A DNA stretch of 64,000 nucleotides, from the NCBI GenBank assembly GCA_948474755.1, contig CAOLHI010000564.1, positions 806,001 through 870,000 of the forward strand, written 5' to 3'. Shown here in pieces: positions 39,616 to 51,483 of this stretch (positions are counted from its first letter, which is position 1; every line of letters begins with the position of its first letter). The DNA is from Ctenosaura bakeri (taxonomy: Eukaryota; Chordata; Lepidosauria; Squamata; Iguanidae). The translations under genes and the position numbers were made by a program. The notes under the pieces are model-generated. The model searched no databases and was not told the origin of the DNA. It worked only from the letters and a program-made list of their open reading frames with translations.

Positions 39616-41229
39616 GTTGGGGGGTATGGAATTAAGTCTCATTGATTTCAGTGGACCTTACTGCTCCCACCTCATTTGGCGTGCCTGAGAGTGAAACCTT
39701 AGATTTTCTCATAATGCTTCGCTGGACCATGGGGGAGCACCCTACAGATTCCTACAACACCCTGAAGAATAAACCTGAGGAAATGAATGAAAAGGCGATG
39801 TAGAAAGAATAACATAAAGATGAGTTGATATTTATGGCTGGTGAACCAAATTTGACAATGTTACGTTAAGCCAAATTTGATAAAAGCACAAGAATACGTA
39901 CTTCCATCAGAGTTACTTAAGGCAATCAATGGGAAAGAGTTTGATATAGAGATGAAAACTGTTTGCAAATTGCAATATTTGTGGTAAGCAGATTAACACT
40001 GGTTTACCTCTGAATCATTTTAAAACATGTACACAATCCTGAATCAAAAGTAACATTCTCACAGTGTGCACAGGCTGAAAACCTGTTGGTGCATAGGACT
40101 AGCAGTTGAAGTTTTTCCAGGGTCACACAATGGCAGCCAGAAAAGGCAAACACTGACCTGAATCCTGGTGTTAATCCCTCCCCACTAGAACAGACTGAGT
40201 GAATTAAATAAATTCACCTATGTGCTGACCATTTAATAATTGATTTCATGAGTCTACTCTTGATGGAACTCACCAATAGGATCCAGGGCAAAATCTTCTG
40301 GCTTCAGTTAGCTTATTTATCTAACACTTTATTTTGTTCATGACTGCTATACCCTTGGATTTCTCCTTTCTGCTGCCTTGATACTGCAGATGGACACCAA
40401 CAGGATGTATAATGGGCATTGTGAGATTGTTGTCATGATCCTGGACTTGTTGCAACAGCCTGTTACAATGAAATTCATTTTTCTTTTTTATTTATTAAAA
40501 TATTTTATATTCTGGTTTGTATACCAAAGAACTTAGTTGAAGCTAATTTAGTCAATTGAAAGTGTTGGTAGGGATATTCTCTGATGAGGCTATCAGCCTG
40601 ATGTGGCCACTGTTACGGCCTCATGCACACACACCCCATACACAGTTGGCATTGTTTAATTGGCAATATTATTTAATTGACACTATATTCATTAGGGATG
40701 GGCCAACCGAATCCTCGAATCCTCAAATCCTTGGCAAGGATTCAAGATTCACGAAACCAAATCCCTGCACCAAAATAGGCAAACCAAATCTTTCAAATCC
40801 ACCAACCAAATAATTTGTTGGAGACTGAGATGCCTGAAAACCTGAGAAATCAGACACACAAGGGGAGGTGGCAAGTAGGTGAGTTTTCCCCCTGGAGTAA
40901 TAATGGCCTTTGCTAAAAATTTCAGAAATTACATCTGGGGTTGTATTCTAATAGATTTAAATTGAACATTTAATATTTAAGTTCATTTAATATTTAAGTT
41001 CAGCATTATTTTCTGAGTTGAGAATCAATGACATGTATAAATGCTGGGGTCAGTGGGTCTGATGCCTATAAGAAGTAGTGGGGCAGAGGGCAATGTCACA
41101 CAATCTCATCCAGTGGTGGCCACATGTAGGCCAGTGTACCTCCTTCCACAAGATATGCCCGCTCGCTTGGGCTGCCTGTGCCCGCTCAGGCTGCCTCCCT
41201 CTTGCAAGGTAATAATCTCTGTTCTTTTG

Positions 41230-41510
41230 ACTTGAGACTGGAGGGTAGAGAATTGGGAATTATTGAGACAGACTGGACTTGAGATTTGACTTGAAAGTCC
41301 CTTGCAGGACTTGAGACTAGACTTGAGGGTAGAGAATTGAGACTGGACTAGAGGCTGTTTTTTTTTTTTAAAAAAAAAGTGCCTTGTTGCAGGGCTTGAA
41401 ACTTGACTTGAGACAGTAGGGTGCAGAATTGAGACTGGACTAGAGGCTGGTGTTGTTGTTGCTTTTTTAAGTGCCTTCCTTGTTGCAGGACTTGAGACTT
41501 AACTGAAAGG
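41230..41510. repeat. Tandem subrepeats inside the hAT-like element
   Basis: A unit of roughly 80-110 bases with GACTTGAGACT...GGTAGAGAATTGAGACTGGA, CTAGAGGCTG, a T-rich run and AGTGCCTT.TTGCAGGACT recurs about three times with variable length. The same organisation appears at about 62670-62925 in the other copy. Confidence 0.8.
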
Positions 41511-41569
41511 TACAATCTTGAGATTTCAAGGGTAGCTGAAAGATTCCTTTGCATAGCTTCCTTGCAAAG

Positions 41570-41800
41570 CTCGTTCAGACACAATTCTGGGGTTTGTAGT
41601 TTTACAAGGTGTCACAGCCTTCTCTGCCAAAATATGCTGGTGTATCATCAAACTACAAACCCCAGGATGCCAGAAGGAGCTATGCAAAGAAAATCCAGGT
41701 TTCACCAGATTATCTCTGTACTGTAGTATGTGGCCTTGTTTACACAGGCAGGAAAATGTAGGATTAAGCCACATTTTCCTGCCTGTGTAGAAAGGGCTTT
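41570..41800. mobile_element. MITE nested in the hAT-like element
   Basis: The arms ATTCTGGGGTTTGTAGTTTT and CAAACTACAAACCCCAGGAT are inverted. A second inverted pair, TTTACACAGGCAGGAAAATG and CATTTTCCTGCCTGTGTAGA, flanks AGGATTAAGC, so two palindromic units may lie side by side. Confidence 0.65.
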
Positions 41801-41927
41801 CATGTCATTTTCAATGTGGGGAGATCCTGAGGCAAAACTATGACAATTGTCCTGGCCAGATTTCTTCAGAGGGAGGTTTGCCTTTGCCTAGGCTTTTGCT
41901 AAGGCTGAGGGAGTGTGTCTTGCCCAA
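41797..41927 (-). repeat. SINE body fragment nested in the hAT-like element
   Basis: CTTTCATGTCATTTTCAATG, GGGGAGATCCTGAGGCAAAA, TCTTCAGAGGGAGGTTTGCC and GGCTGAGGGAGTGTGTCTTG match the reverse of the tRNA-headed SINE body. No tRNA head remains. Confidence 0.7.
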
Positions 41928-42104
41928 GATTATCCTTCTTTCTCTTGCTTTTTAAACTCTTTTTTAAAAAAAGGTTTTAAAAGATTCGAGATTTGTGAGA
42001 TTCATGAATTCCCAGAACCATCCAGGAATTTGGATCTAGACTTGAAAAATTCTGGAATCATCCCATCTCTAATATTAATTGGCATTGATATAAATAAAAC
42101 TTGA

Positions 42105-42984
42105 GATGACTGGAAGGTCAAGCCAGAAAGAGGCATATTACTGGCTGTAAACGTGAAATAGCAAGACAAGTCAGCCGCATCTCCCTCCTAGGCAACCATC
42201 AAAGTCATTATTCGGCTGATTGTGTGGCTACTCTAGAGACAATAGGTTTATGCTAAAGAGGTGGACATCTCAGAGCAGAAAGGGGAAATCTCCACCAAAT
42301 TGTGGTTGTTTTAGTCCTAATCCCTCACACTTGGACATTTCCCTGTTATTATCCCAACCTTTTCACAATGCTGAGCTATTACGACAGCTATTAACCTGTT
42401 TGTCAACCAAAACACTAAAACCATTAACTCTGTCCGGACTTCACTGTTTGTGTTGCAACTTCCATTCTCTACTTGGCTGGGAGAGCAATTCATACTCATA
42501 CCTGCAGTACATTTTTCAGGTATAAGAACCCCTGATTTTGAGCAGTTGAGTGCAGTTTCTCAGCTTCATGAATGCCATGCTGTCCATTTAATTCCTGAAT
42601 GAGAACTGTCCTTAGATGCCTACCTAAGCCATGTTGCTGCTTTCCTCAGTGCTCTCTGGACTGGTAAATATTGCGTCAGACCTGAAAGTCCTCTATCCAC
42701 ATTTTTCTCCCTTTTCCTTTGGCTAGTCCTATGTAAGCGTATAAGTCTTTGGATCTTTTGCATGTTTCTGTGAAACTCTTTCAATAAAACACATTTTATT
42801 TTATATTTTGAAATCTGTGGCTAGTTTTTCCCTGCAAGCACCCTGTAAACATAGGTAATAGGTATCGTTAAGTTACACCCCTCTCGCAGGCCTCCTAATT
42901 TTGAGTTAATTAATTCCCCATTGTTACCTGGAGGTACTGGCATTGCAGGTGGACCCCTGAGTCACCAATGTTTTGGGGGTAACA
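42105..42984 (+). mobile_element. Possible solo LTR, unrelated family
   Basis: The stretch starts near TGAGATGACTGGAAGG, has TATAAG-like GGTATAAGAACCCC at 42520 and TCAATAAAACA at about 42781, and may end GGGGGTAACA near 42984. The order of TATA-like box, then AATAAA about 260 bases later, fits an LTR. The ends are not proven and no partner copy is seen. Confidence 0.35.
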
Positions 42985-43139
42985 GCTGCAAATATTTGCA
43001 TTTATAACAAACATTACTCCATCTTTGCTTTAAAATGTATGTACTTTTCTGACAGAAGTCAGCATAGTCAGAGTGTTTTCGAAACCCCCATATGCTCACA
43101 GATTTCCCATTCTCCAAGGGTGTATCCAACACTGCATAA

Positions 43140-43368
43140 TTATATCAGTTTCATACTACATCAAATGTCCTTGTTCCGTTCTATGGAATCCTGGGATTGG
43201 CAATTTTGTGACTTCTCTACCAGACAGCTCTAATGCTGTGGTTCTAAGGGAATGAATGAGAAAACTTTAAGTCCCGCACTAGACTACAAATCACAGGATT
43301 CCATAGGATAGAGCCATGGCAGTTAAAGTGGAATCATAATCATGTGGAATGTGAATACACTGCCATTC
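43140..43368. mobile_element. Palindromic MITE, family P, diverged copy
   Basis: TTCTATGGAATCCTGGGATT and CTACAAATCACAGGATTCCA with GCAGTTAAAGTGGAATCATA mirror the centre and right arm of the P element at 34057. The outer ends are unclear. Confidence 0.6.
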
Positions 43369-43535
43369 TTCCACTTCCAAAAAGGAAGGAATGCCCCACT
43401 GCCCAAGCAGAACGTTCTGAGTTCAGAGTATAATGGGAAGTAAATGAAGAAATTCCAGACTGTTTGGAGTTCCATTTGTACCTTGAAGTCTTCTTTGTCT
43501 TCATTAGCCATTGGTCTGTGGGTTTTTTTCCTCAT

Positions 43536-43664
43536 ATTTCAGAGGAAGGAACTGGCAAAACCACCTCTGAGTGTTCTCTGCCTCAGAAAATCCTATGAAG
43601 TTTATGGGATCACTGTGAGTGACCAGGCAACTTGAACACACATGTACACACACACACATTTCCA
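43536..43664 (+). repeat. SINE 3' fragment
   Basis: CAGAGGAAGGAACTGGCAAA, CCTCAGAAAATCCTATGAAG and GGATCACTGTGAGT followed by an ACACACAC tail match the SINE body. Confidence 0.65.
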
Positions 43665-45055
43665 GGTACAGTTGGGAAAGCTGCCTGTCTAGAACTCTGG
43701 AAAGCCACTGCCAGTGTGGGTTAAGACAAAACTGAACTAGATGGCCACTGATCTAACTAGGCAAAGGGCAGCTTCCTAGGCTCCTAAATGGATTATTCAT
43801 GATGTGCAGAAGTACTTCCTTTTCCTCCATTCTGATCCTATTGTCAATTAATTCCACATTACAGCTAAGTTCTAGAATAAGTGTGTGCACATACATAAGA
43901 AAACTTCTGTGTATATATAAGAAAACTTCTGTTCGCTGTTCTTACACTTTATCAACCATTTTCATGTCTTCTCCAGTGATCTTTTTTCTAAACTCCCAAG
44001 TGCCAAATGCTTTAACCTTTCCCTATAGGGGCAATGCTCCAGTCCCTGGATCAATTGGCAGCTCCCTCTTTTGGTATCATTTCCAGCTTTTATGTATCAT
44101 TTTGAGATGGGCCAACCTAAAGTTGCAATTCAACCCTTTCTGGTTTCAAACATTTCTCATCAAATAACTAGAAGACCAGAATTTTGGAGGGCGTGGGGGT
44201 GAATAGAAATGACAAGTTCACATTAAAAATGAATTCTGGGGGAGAAAGAGAGCCGTAGCAAAGCCTTTATAAGACTTTTCACAAAGGACTTCTTTTTCAT
44301 ACTCAAGTAAGAATATATATGTTAGCGGTTTCCAAATTCTTTGTCACGTTCTGTGTACAAAAGGTTGGGAACAGTACCTCTATTTTATGTTCCTTCTAAA
44401 AGATAAGTCAGGAAAAAAGTGTCAGTGAAAGTATGAATCAAATGGTCTGGAGAATGCTCTTGACCTCGGAGAGTTTAATGTGGACGTTTATTTGTTTCCT
44501 TTTTACTACAAAGAACATCTCACATGCTTACGCTGCCATTGTCATTGTTCCCCGAGGGCTCTTAAAAGTGTCACTGCAGAGAACCATTACATCATCCTAG
44601 CCAGGAGTCATATTATTATTCTGTCTTACTCCTTGATGTTATTCCCTAAAGGGTGGGCTTATGTAGTTTTAAAATGCAAAAGAAGTTCAATACAAAAATC
44701 TCTGTACAAAGAAATATACAGGGACAAAAGTTCTGAAAGTTTGCCTTTCATACGGCTTCCTGGTACCACAGCATCCACAAACCAGGGACCTGCCAGGCAT
44801 GCTGGAATATAATACCTGTCGTCCAAGTAAGTGCAATCTGCAGTGACAGGAGTTGTAGTGATGGGCACATTGAGAAAGCCTGGGGTACAGAATGGCCTTT
44901 TTAAAAAAAATGTTTTTACATAGACTTCACTACATGCTTCTTGGTGGCATGCAGTGTGCAACACATAAGCACACATAGTAAGAAGTGGCATTTGTTTGGA
45001 TCAGCTTGTGTGCCATGACCTCCAACGTGACAGCTAATAATAACAATAAGTGACC
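43665..45055. other. Intergenic, nothing identified
   Basis: No coding, RNA or clear repeat signal was recognised. The open frames of 110-122 codons here lack protein-like composition or known motifs. Confidence 0.5.
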
Positions 45056-45247
45056 CAGCATGGTACTGTGGTTTGAGTGTCAGACTTCAACCCTGGAGAT
45101 CAGGATTCAATTCCCTGCTCAGCCATGGGAACCCACTTGGTGAACTTGGACACATCACACACTCTCAGCCCCAGAAAATCCAATGATAGGTTCCTCTTAG
45201 GATCACCGTAAGTCTGAAAGGATTTGAAGGCACACAACAACAGCAAA
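45056..45247 (+). repeat. tRNA-headed SINE
   Basis: The head CAGCATGGTACTGTGGTTTG contains the A-box region, and GGATTCAATTCCCTGC is B-box-like. The body runs ACCCACTTGGTGAACTTGGA, CACTCTCAGCCCCAG, ATAGGTTCCTCTTAGG to GATTTGAAGGCACACAACAA. Internally shortened compared with the copy at 52860. Confidence 0.85.
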
Positions 45248-45644
45248 CTGCATTGTGAACATAGCAAGTGCTAAGGAGACAAGTTCACTGTCCACTGATT
45301 TTGTTTTGAAAACAAAGAAACTCACAGTTGGAATGTGACATTAAAAGGCAGACAAGTTAGCCTCTTGCTTCTCCCACACTGGGCTTTCATTTGAGACACA
45401 TGCCTCAGCATCAGACTTGCAAATTAATCTTGTAAGTAACTTCCAGTGACCAATCACAAAACAAACCATGCTAAAGGCATGATAGATAAGTGAGGGAAAT
45501 CATGTGTTGCAGTGAAAGATAGCTGTTTGCTACTTGAGGAAGTGCCTCTTGTAAAATGTGATATACTGTATGTATTGTCTAGTTTGACCCACAGACAAAC
45601 AGCTCCACCCCCTTCCGCTAATTCAAAGGAAGGAAACTGACTCT

Positions 45645-45755
45645 TCAGATGTTTCTGGCCTACAGCTTCCATCAGCCCTAACTAGCACACTCAATGGTGC
45701 AAGATTATGGGAGGTGCAACCCAAAGGCATCTAGAAAACCACATTTGCCCACACA
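45645..45755. mobile_element. Palindromic MITE, family M
   Basis: TCAGATGTTTCTGGCCTACA and GCTTCCATCAGCCC at the left; GATTATGGGAGGTGCAACCC and AAAGGCATCTAGAAAACCAC at the right form imperfect inverted arms. Confidence 0.65.
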
Positions 45756-46958
45756 TTCACTAATTCCTTCCTGAATAGCAACAGAAGTTTTGTCAGTTTC
45801 TCTCTATTTTAGCTATAATTTCCAATTGTTGGGCTTTATCTCAGACAAGAAGAAGATGATTCTACTGGAAGTTCTATCTTCAGGTACAAAGGACAACACT
45901 TATGTTGGAAGATCTTGCCACTGATGTTAGTGGAAGGGAGCAGGTGCTCAGAACTACAGTCTTTATTTCAGACAGTGGTAAATTTGAAGTGCACGTCCTT
46001 ATCATGACAATTCTTACAGCGATATCCTCAAGAAGAGCCTGAAATTGCACATGACTGCAATATCCTACATTTTTGAAAAAATTAGGAGGTTTCATTTCTA
46101 CCAAGAGCAGGTCTTCTGTAAAGTGAATTGTTCCTGCTAATTTAAGATCAAACGAGCCCCAAATATTTTGGATTACAACCTGACTAGATTTAAAAAAAAG
46201 AAAAAAAGAAAGAAAACCCTCCACCTACTGCAGGGATTGCAGCTAAGCTCAAACAAAACAGAGGAGTACAAGAGAGTGGCAGTTGATGTCACAGTCCCTG
46301 CTAAACAAAAAGTCCCATGGTCACAGTATTGTAGTTCCAGATCACATGAGGGAACAACAAGATGTGCCTAATGGTGGTGGTAGTAGTGGGGAAACTTGAG
46401 AATGGGAGGTTCATAGGGAAAACCACCCGCAAGTGGACTGGGCTCCCATTTTGACATCTGCTTAACCCTGCTCTAATCATACCTTTAACACTATGTTAAT
46501 CATGTGTAGCATCTGGCTTAAATGAACAAGTTTTGCTTTCCTATCCATTTTCTGCTTTACTTACTGATAGATAAAATCTACTTCATTTCAACCAAGGAAA
46601 CATACATATACACCCTGAAAGAGAAGTCCTCCTTGAATTAAACCTGGTTTCTTTTCTTCACTCCTCTAATGAGACATGCAGAGTCTCTGGCTTGAATTCT
46701 GGATGATGCTTTCTGTGAAACTCCTCTCAGCAGGACTGGCACAACCATTGAATAGAGAAAGGCAGCCACATCCAATTTAACAGGCAATAATAATATGACA
46801 ATCTAACAGTCATTTAACTTAGGCCCTTTTCGCACAGCATTTGCCATGCGAAAGGGCCTGTGGAGCATTGCGTGACTGCGAGGAGCGGTCCACATGATGC
46901 ACTCACAATCGTGTGACTCTCCAGGGCCTAGCAGGTGTTACCACGGTTCTGTCATGCC
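45756..46958. other. Intergenic, nothing identified
   Basis: No gene or clear repeat recognised. A small inverted piece at about 46822-46860 (GGCCCTTTTCGCACAGCATT and ATGCGAAAGGGCCT) may be a MITE end. Confidence 0.45.
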
Positions 46959-47788
46959 TGGTGATAGCACTAGATATCTCTTGATATCAAATAATTTGGC
47001 CTTTATTTGACCTTTCTCTGCCACCCTACTCCACGTGTTTGCAGAGGTCCACCAGACAAGTACGTAATAGGTGCGGCCGTTAATGATTGTAGATTCCAAA
47101 CCTCATTTAGGCAGGCAGCTTAATGCCTCTTCGATGCTTAAGGACCACTCCTTCTGGCAAACCAGCCTTGCTCAGCGCGACTTTACAAAGACGCATGGCT
47201 GAGTGCCGAGCCATTCCTTTATGTTGGGCCATTTGCATACTGGCCATACTATTGTCATCCAGCGCTAAGCTTGTCATGTAAAACCTGATCTTTTCCAATG
47301 CCTTTGTCCAGCTACAAATTTCCTTTGTTCTCACCGAGCATGGCATGGCCTGTAGGTAAAATCCACCCTATAAAGACCCCCTGATTCCAATCCCTCCTCG
47401 GAACACTCTGGACTGCTATCCTGCCTTGCTGTCAGTTTGTCCAGCAAGTCGTCCCCTCAGCAAGCCACGCTTCTCTCCAGGACTACGTGAAAAGGTGTCG
47501 TATTACCCACTCCCCCGAAAACTCTCCATTTCTATTTCCAGTTAGTGGTGTGTATGTGTTGTCTTGTTTGTTGTTTGTCTTTTAATAAAATTGCTATTTT
47601 GGTTACTTTAAAACTTGTCTGACCACTCTCCTGACCTGACGCCGTAGACATAGGGTTAAAAGATCCCAGCTAAAGCTACCCTGCCTCTCTTTAGCTTAAG
47701 AGAGTACTCGAGTCTAATTTCCCCCATCTTGTGATTTTATTTGGTTATTTGGGCGTCCCTCCCAGGACCCCCACAATACAGGGTAACA
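46959..47788 (+). mobile_element. Solo LTR (family L, plus orientation)
   Basis: An 830-base element from TGGTGATAGCAC to GGGTAACA (TG...CA). TATAAAG lies at 47369-47375 and AATAAA at 47584-47589, so U3, R and U5 can be placed in order. It matches the minus-strand reading of 28129-29020 at both ends (TTGATATCAAATAATTTGG; CTCCACGTGTTTG; CCATCTTGTG; GGGCGTCCCTCCCAGGACCC). There is no internal coding region next to it. A degraded target duplication cannot be confirmed. Confidence 0.8.
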
Positions 47789-50465
47789 CAGGCACCAATC
47801 ATGCACTATTTCATTTTTGGCTATGAGCTGAAAATGGTGTAGGAACACGCATAGCTTTGGGGCCTTGCCCACACTTGCTGTGCGTGCAGAGCTCCAGAGC
47901 CATGGTGCTCACACTTCCTGCCTTGGCGCAGCCTGGGAAAATCCCAGCCTGCACTGCAGAAGGAAGAGGAGGGGCTCTCATGTGAGCAGCAGCTGCTGCG
48001 GAGCTGAAGGAACCAGGACGCGAGAGCCTCTCGCTAGAGGTTGCTTGCGTGATCCCTGCACGCCAGCTCTGCAAAAAGGTGAGTTGTGGAAAAACTGTCA
48101 ACCATATTTTTACTTCAGGGAGAGACAAAGGCTCTTTCAGGGTTTTCTGCCTCAGGTTCCAAAAGAAATAGGTTGTCCTTTGGCTATCTTAGCTAAAATT
48201 CTCTTAGCAGATGGCAAAGTGTAAAACCCTACCATGGTACTTACACCAGAGATCTGCAGGGCAAAGGCTGCCTCTCTCCGCTTAAGAGCAACCAAAGAGA
48301 AATAGGGTGCTAATCAGTGCTTGTTTGAATTAGGTGGTGGCATCTGGACACTATCTGGATCCTACTGTGCAGTCAGGAGAAGAATGTTGCAGAAACAAAT
48401 ACTGGATATCTCTTTGCACCATGCCCAGGAAAGCAAAAGTGCTGGTATTACTCCCAGCTATGTCATGACTATGTTTTGTTTTTAATTTGGGAAGGGGGCA
48501 TATAACATTTATTTTGCTATCTCAGTGGGATAGATCCCCTCACCAAGGCTGGCTCTGCAGTTCCAACCCTAGGAATCCTGCCACTCATCCTGCCCTTGTG
48601 TCCCCATTTAACACTTCCTTGAATTGGGTTTCTGGGCCTCAGGGTGACCCCTTAAATTTGGACCTGTGGCTGTATAGTTTGGTGGATTCTATACTGATAT
48701 GCATGGCCTGACTCCAGTGCAGGCTTGACAGAGACAGCCAAAGGCAGTTTTTAGAAGAACAAGAATAGATTTATTAAACACAGTAGAACAATACATTTAC
48801 TTCTGATGTACTGCTCTTTCAGAATAGTTTTAGCTTCTGACTGGCTATCGAGTTCCTACTCAAACCAACTCTCTCTGAGAAGTTCACCCTTCTCTTCAAA
48901 ACCAAAATACTGCCTCTGTCAAAGCAAAGGCTTGTCTGTCTCTGTAAAAACAAAACCCCATCTGACAATCAGAGCACTCACACCCTTCACAACCTTCCTG
49001 AGCTGTAATTGGCTGATTCAAATCAGGTGTACCCAGCATCTCCTGTGCACTCAGGTAGCAAAATGATTTGGGCTGACTTTGCTTCTTACAGTTTAAGAGA
49101 TGTCAGCATATCTTATGTTTAGGGCAATAATTCAGATTTCTCCCTAGATAAGGAAAGGACAGTTCAGAATGACTAGTAGCAATGAAGACCACAGAAAGCT
49201 AGACCTAGACCACTTTTGTTTTGGACTGAAATTCTGAGAATCTCCCAGGAGTGGCTGGGGAATTCTGGGACTTGTAACTCCCCAATGTATTCCTACTATT
49301 GTTGCTTTCCAAGACAGCCTGTACAAGGTCCCTCAAAATAATCTTTATGCCCCCAGGTCCTTGGGAAACTGGCCCCCCTCTCTCCTGAGATTCTGTCCTT
49401 CCCCCTGACAGATCACCAGACCACACAGTTTGCACATAGCAGGTCCCAGTTTCCACTGCTGGCATCTTTCAATGGATTCTAGAGACCTCTGCTTTCTGGG
49501 ATTGCCCATGGCAGTTAGAGAAGATAATATGCACCAAGATCCAATTCAATATTATGCCAGTTTAGAGGTTCAGGAGAGATTTGCTGAAGAATTTGCAGGA
49601 GGAGGAGGTAGAAGGATGTTATCATCAGAATATATGCAAGTACAATACATTATTGACCCGAACAAATAGTACTTTATTAAAAACAAAATGGTTTGTGCTA
49701 ATTCAGATCTCCAAATTATTTATACAAATGATAATCTCAAAACTGGAAAAAATATGACAACTGGAAAATGTTGTGACATTTTTGCATATAGCTTTAAAAT
49801 TCAGAGTAATGAAGTCATGGAGACCGGGGGGGTGGTGGATAGGGAAGCAGCCCTCTGAAACCATAATTGAAGTTGGACGGTTTGTTGATTAGCATCCCGT
49901 GGGAACGAGATAAAAATCTGAGCACTCCTAAGAATCCCTTTGGGTAACATTGCTGTGAAGAAATCCTGACCTCAGTCGTATAATTTCATTCTCATAAATC
50001 TTTATCTGTAGGAAATACCTAAGTTAGAAATTGGCTTGTGGACATATAATTACTTTGCCATTGAGAACAAAATCCTCTGACTTTCATAGGGAAAAAAGAC
50101 TTTGAAATAGAAGAGTCTAGATTCAAAGCAGATCTTTTCTCACTGTGAATTAATTCATAATTTACTGGTAATATTTGAAAACATGAGCCATTAACAGAAC
50201 ATAATGAGTATGCTGCTTATTCAAAAATATCCTGAAATTAGCACCAGCCTAAGTAGTTTTAGCCTGGGAGATACTGTGGTTCTGAATACACATCCTGTTT
50301 CATAAATTATTCCCCTTATATAGTACATAGGAGCTTCTGAAGAATCTACATAATCTCAGTTTGTGTTTTTCAGGGCAAATTTTAAGATTTCTTTGTTAAG
50401 GCATTCTATCCCCTCCACCCCCCAAAATGGAGGGATGTTTCAAGCAGTCAAGGAAGGACAGAAGG

Positions 50466-50580
50466 TAGATGTCCAAATGTTTTGGACTTCAGTCTCTACC
50501 AGCTTCTGCAAGCATGGTTGGTGGTCATGGATTATGGTTACTGAATGAAGTCCAAGACATCTAGAGGCCTACATCTCAGT
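50466..50580. mobile_element. Palindromic MITE, family M
   Basis: GATGTCCAAATGTTTTGGAC and TTCAGTCTCTACCAGC at the left are mirrored by TGAATGAAGTCCAAGACATC and TAGAGGCCTACATC at the right, with CAAGCATGGTTGGTGG in the middle. Confidence 0.7.
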
Positions 50581-51031
50581 GGCAGAGCTTAGAGTGTGGC
50601 GGGGGGGGCAGGAGGGAAGCGGGGCTATGGCGTGAAGGGCATGGCCACCGTGTGTGGGGTGTCGCTGTGTCATGTGGGGGTGTGGCCAGGGCACACGAGG
50701 GCATGGCTATGGGCTGGGACACCCCAGAAACATTGCCGCCCAGGGCGAATCACCCCTCCTCATGCTACTGCTACTTCTGTCCACTCATGGCCTAAGAGTT
50801 CCAAGATTTTTCTCTCCACAATTCTAATTCCCTTCCTGATCTATTTTAAGATCTAAGATTTAAGATCTAATTCTCTTCCTGATCTATTTCCTCCAGTTCT
50901 CATTCATTTCTGTACAATAAAAAGTTAGAACAAATCTTTAAAAATTACAAATTCTGTACTTCCAGTTCTCACAGACAAGAATGAAGTGGTGGAGGCATGT
51001 TATTTTTAAGTATGTATATATGTATTTGTGT

Positions 51032-51033
<2 letters not shown>

Positions 51034-51067
<34 letters not shown>
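51034..51067. repeat. (CA)n microsatellite
   Basis: About 16 uninterrupted CA units preceded by a TATG/TGTA-rich stretch. Confidence 0.95.
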
Positions 51068-51069
<2 letters not shown>

Positions 51070-51483
51070 CATGCCTGCTGTTAAATATATGGCCAGATAA
51101 ATTGTCCACACGGGGGATTTCCAGTTTTATTTATAGGGCAATGTTACGCACATTTCCCCAGAAACAAAACCCACTGTGTTCAATGTAGCTTACTTCCTAG
51201 AAGGGTGGTTAGAACGCTAGCTTTAATTCTAAAAAAAATGTGTGCAGGGAACAGCTAGGGAAGCCTTGGTGAAATTTACAGATCTCACATTCTGCTTAGT
51301 GCTGGACTACACATTATTTTCAAGGTTTTGTTTGCAGCACTGAAAAGGCTCTTAAATAATATGCTGTCCCCTGATTCTTATTAGGACTCCACTGCATGGG
51401 AAAGAAATGTTAAGACATTTCATACCACCAACTGCCCCGCTGCCAATAGCATCAGGAAAAAGGAAGCATACTGAGAAGGACAG

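Larger units (their letters stand above)
34957..40690. other. Intergenic stretch with scattered repeats
   Basis: No gene recognised. It includes a MITE-M remnant (36388), a SINE 3' end (37601) and a DNA-transposon-like repeat (39297). The remainder, including 35000-36380 and 37690-39290, shows nothing identifiable beyond simple-sequence patches. Confidence 0.55.
40693..42071. mobile_element. hAT-like non-autonomous transposon, long copy with nested insertions
   Basis: The element starts TAGGGATGGGCCAACCGAAT and ends GAATCATCCCATCTCTA, giving an inverted terminal repeat of about 10 to 18 bases. The flanks ATATTCAT (40685-40692) and ATATTAAT (42072-42079) are an 8-bp target duplication with one mismatch, the hAT hallmark. 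The interior at about 41230-41510 holds tandem units around TTGAGACTGGACTAGAGGCT and GTTGCAGGACTTGAGACT. The 41570-41925 part, absent from the copy at 62537, is nested insertions (a MITE and a SINE). No transposase frame. Confidence 0.88.
47789..51480. other. Intergenic stretch, no gene recognised
   Basis: It includes a GC-richer patch at 47860-48070 whose two-strand frames look compositional, an M-family MITE at 50466 and a CA microsatellite at 51034. The part 48728-49090 has TG and CA at its possible ends and a reversed AATAAA (TTTATT near 48770), so it could be another minus-strand LTR, but this is weak. Confidence 0.45.

Noticed and set aside
43799..44167. 122-codon plus-strand frame as a gene
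   Set aside because: Starts and ends in AT-rich repeat-like sequence without motifs; chance frame.
48728..49090. Third solo LTR in minus orientation
   Set aside because: TG...CA ends and a reversed AATAAA are possible, but no TATA box, partner copy or target duplication was seen.
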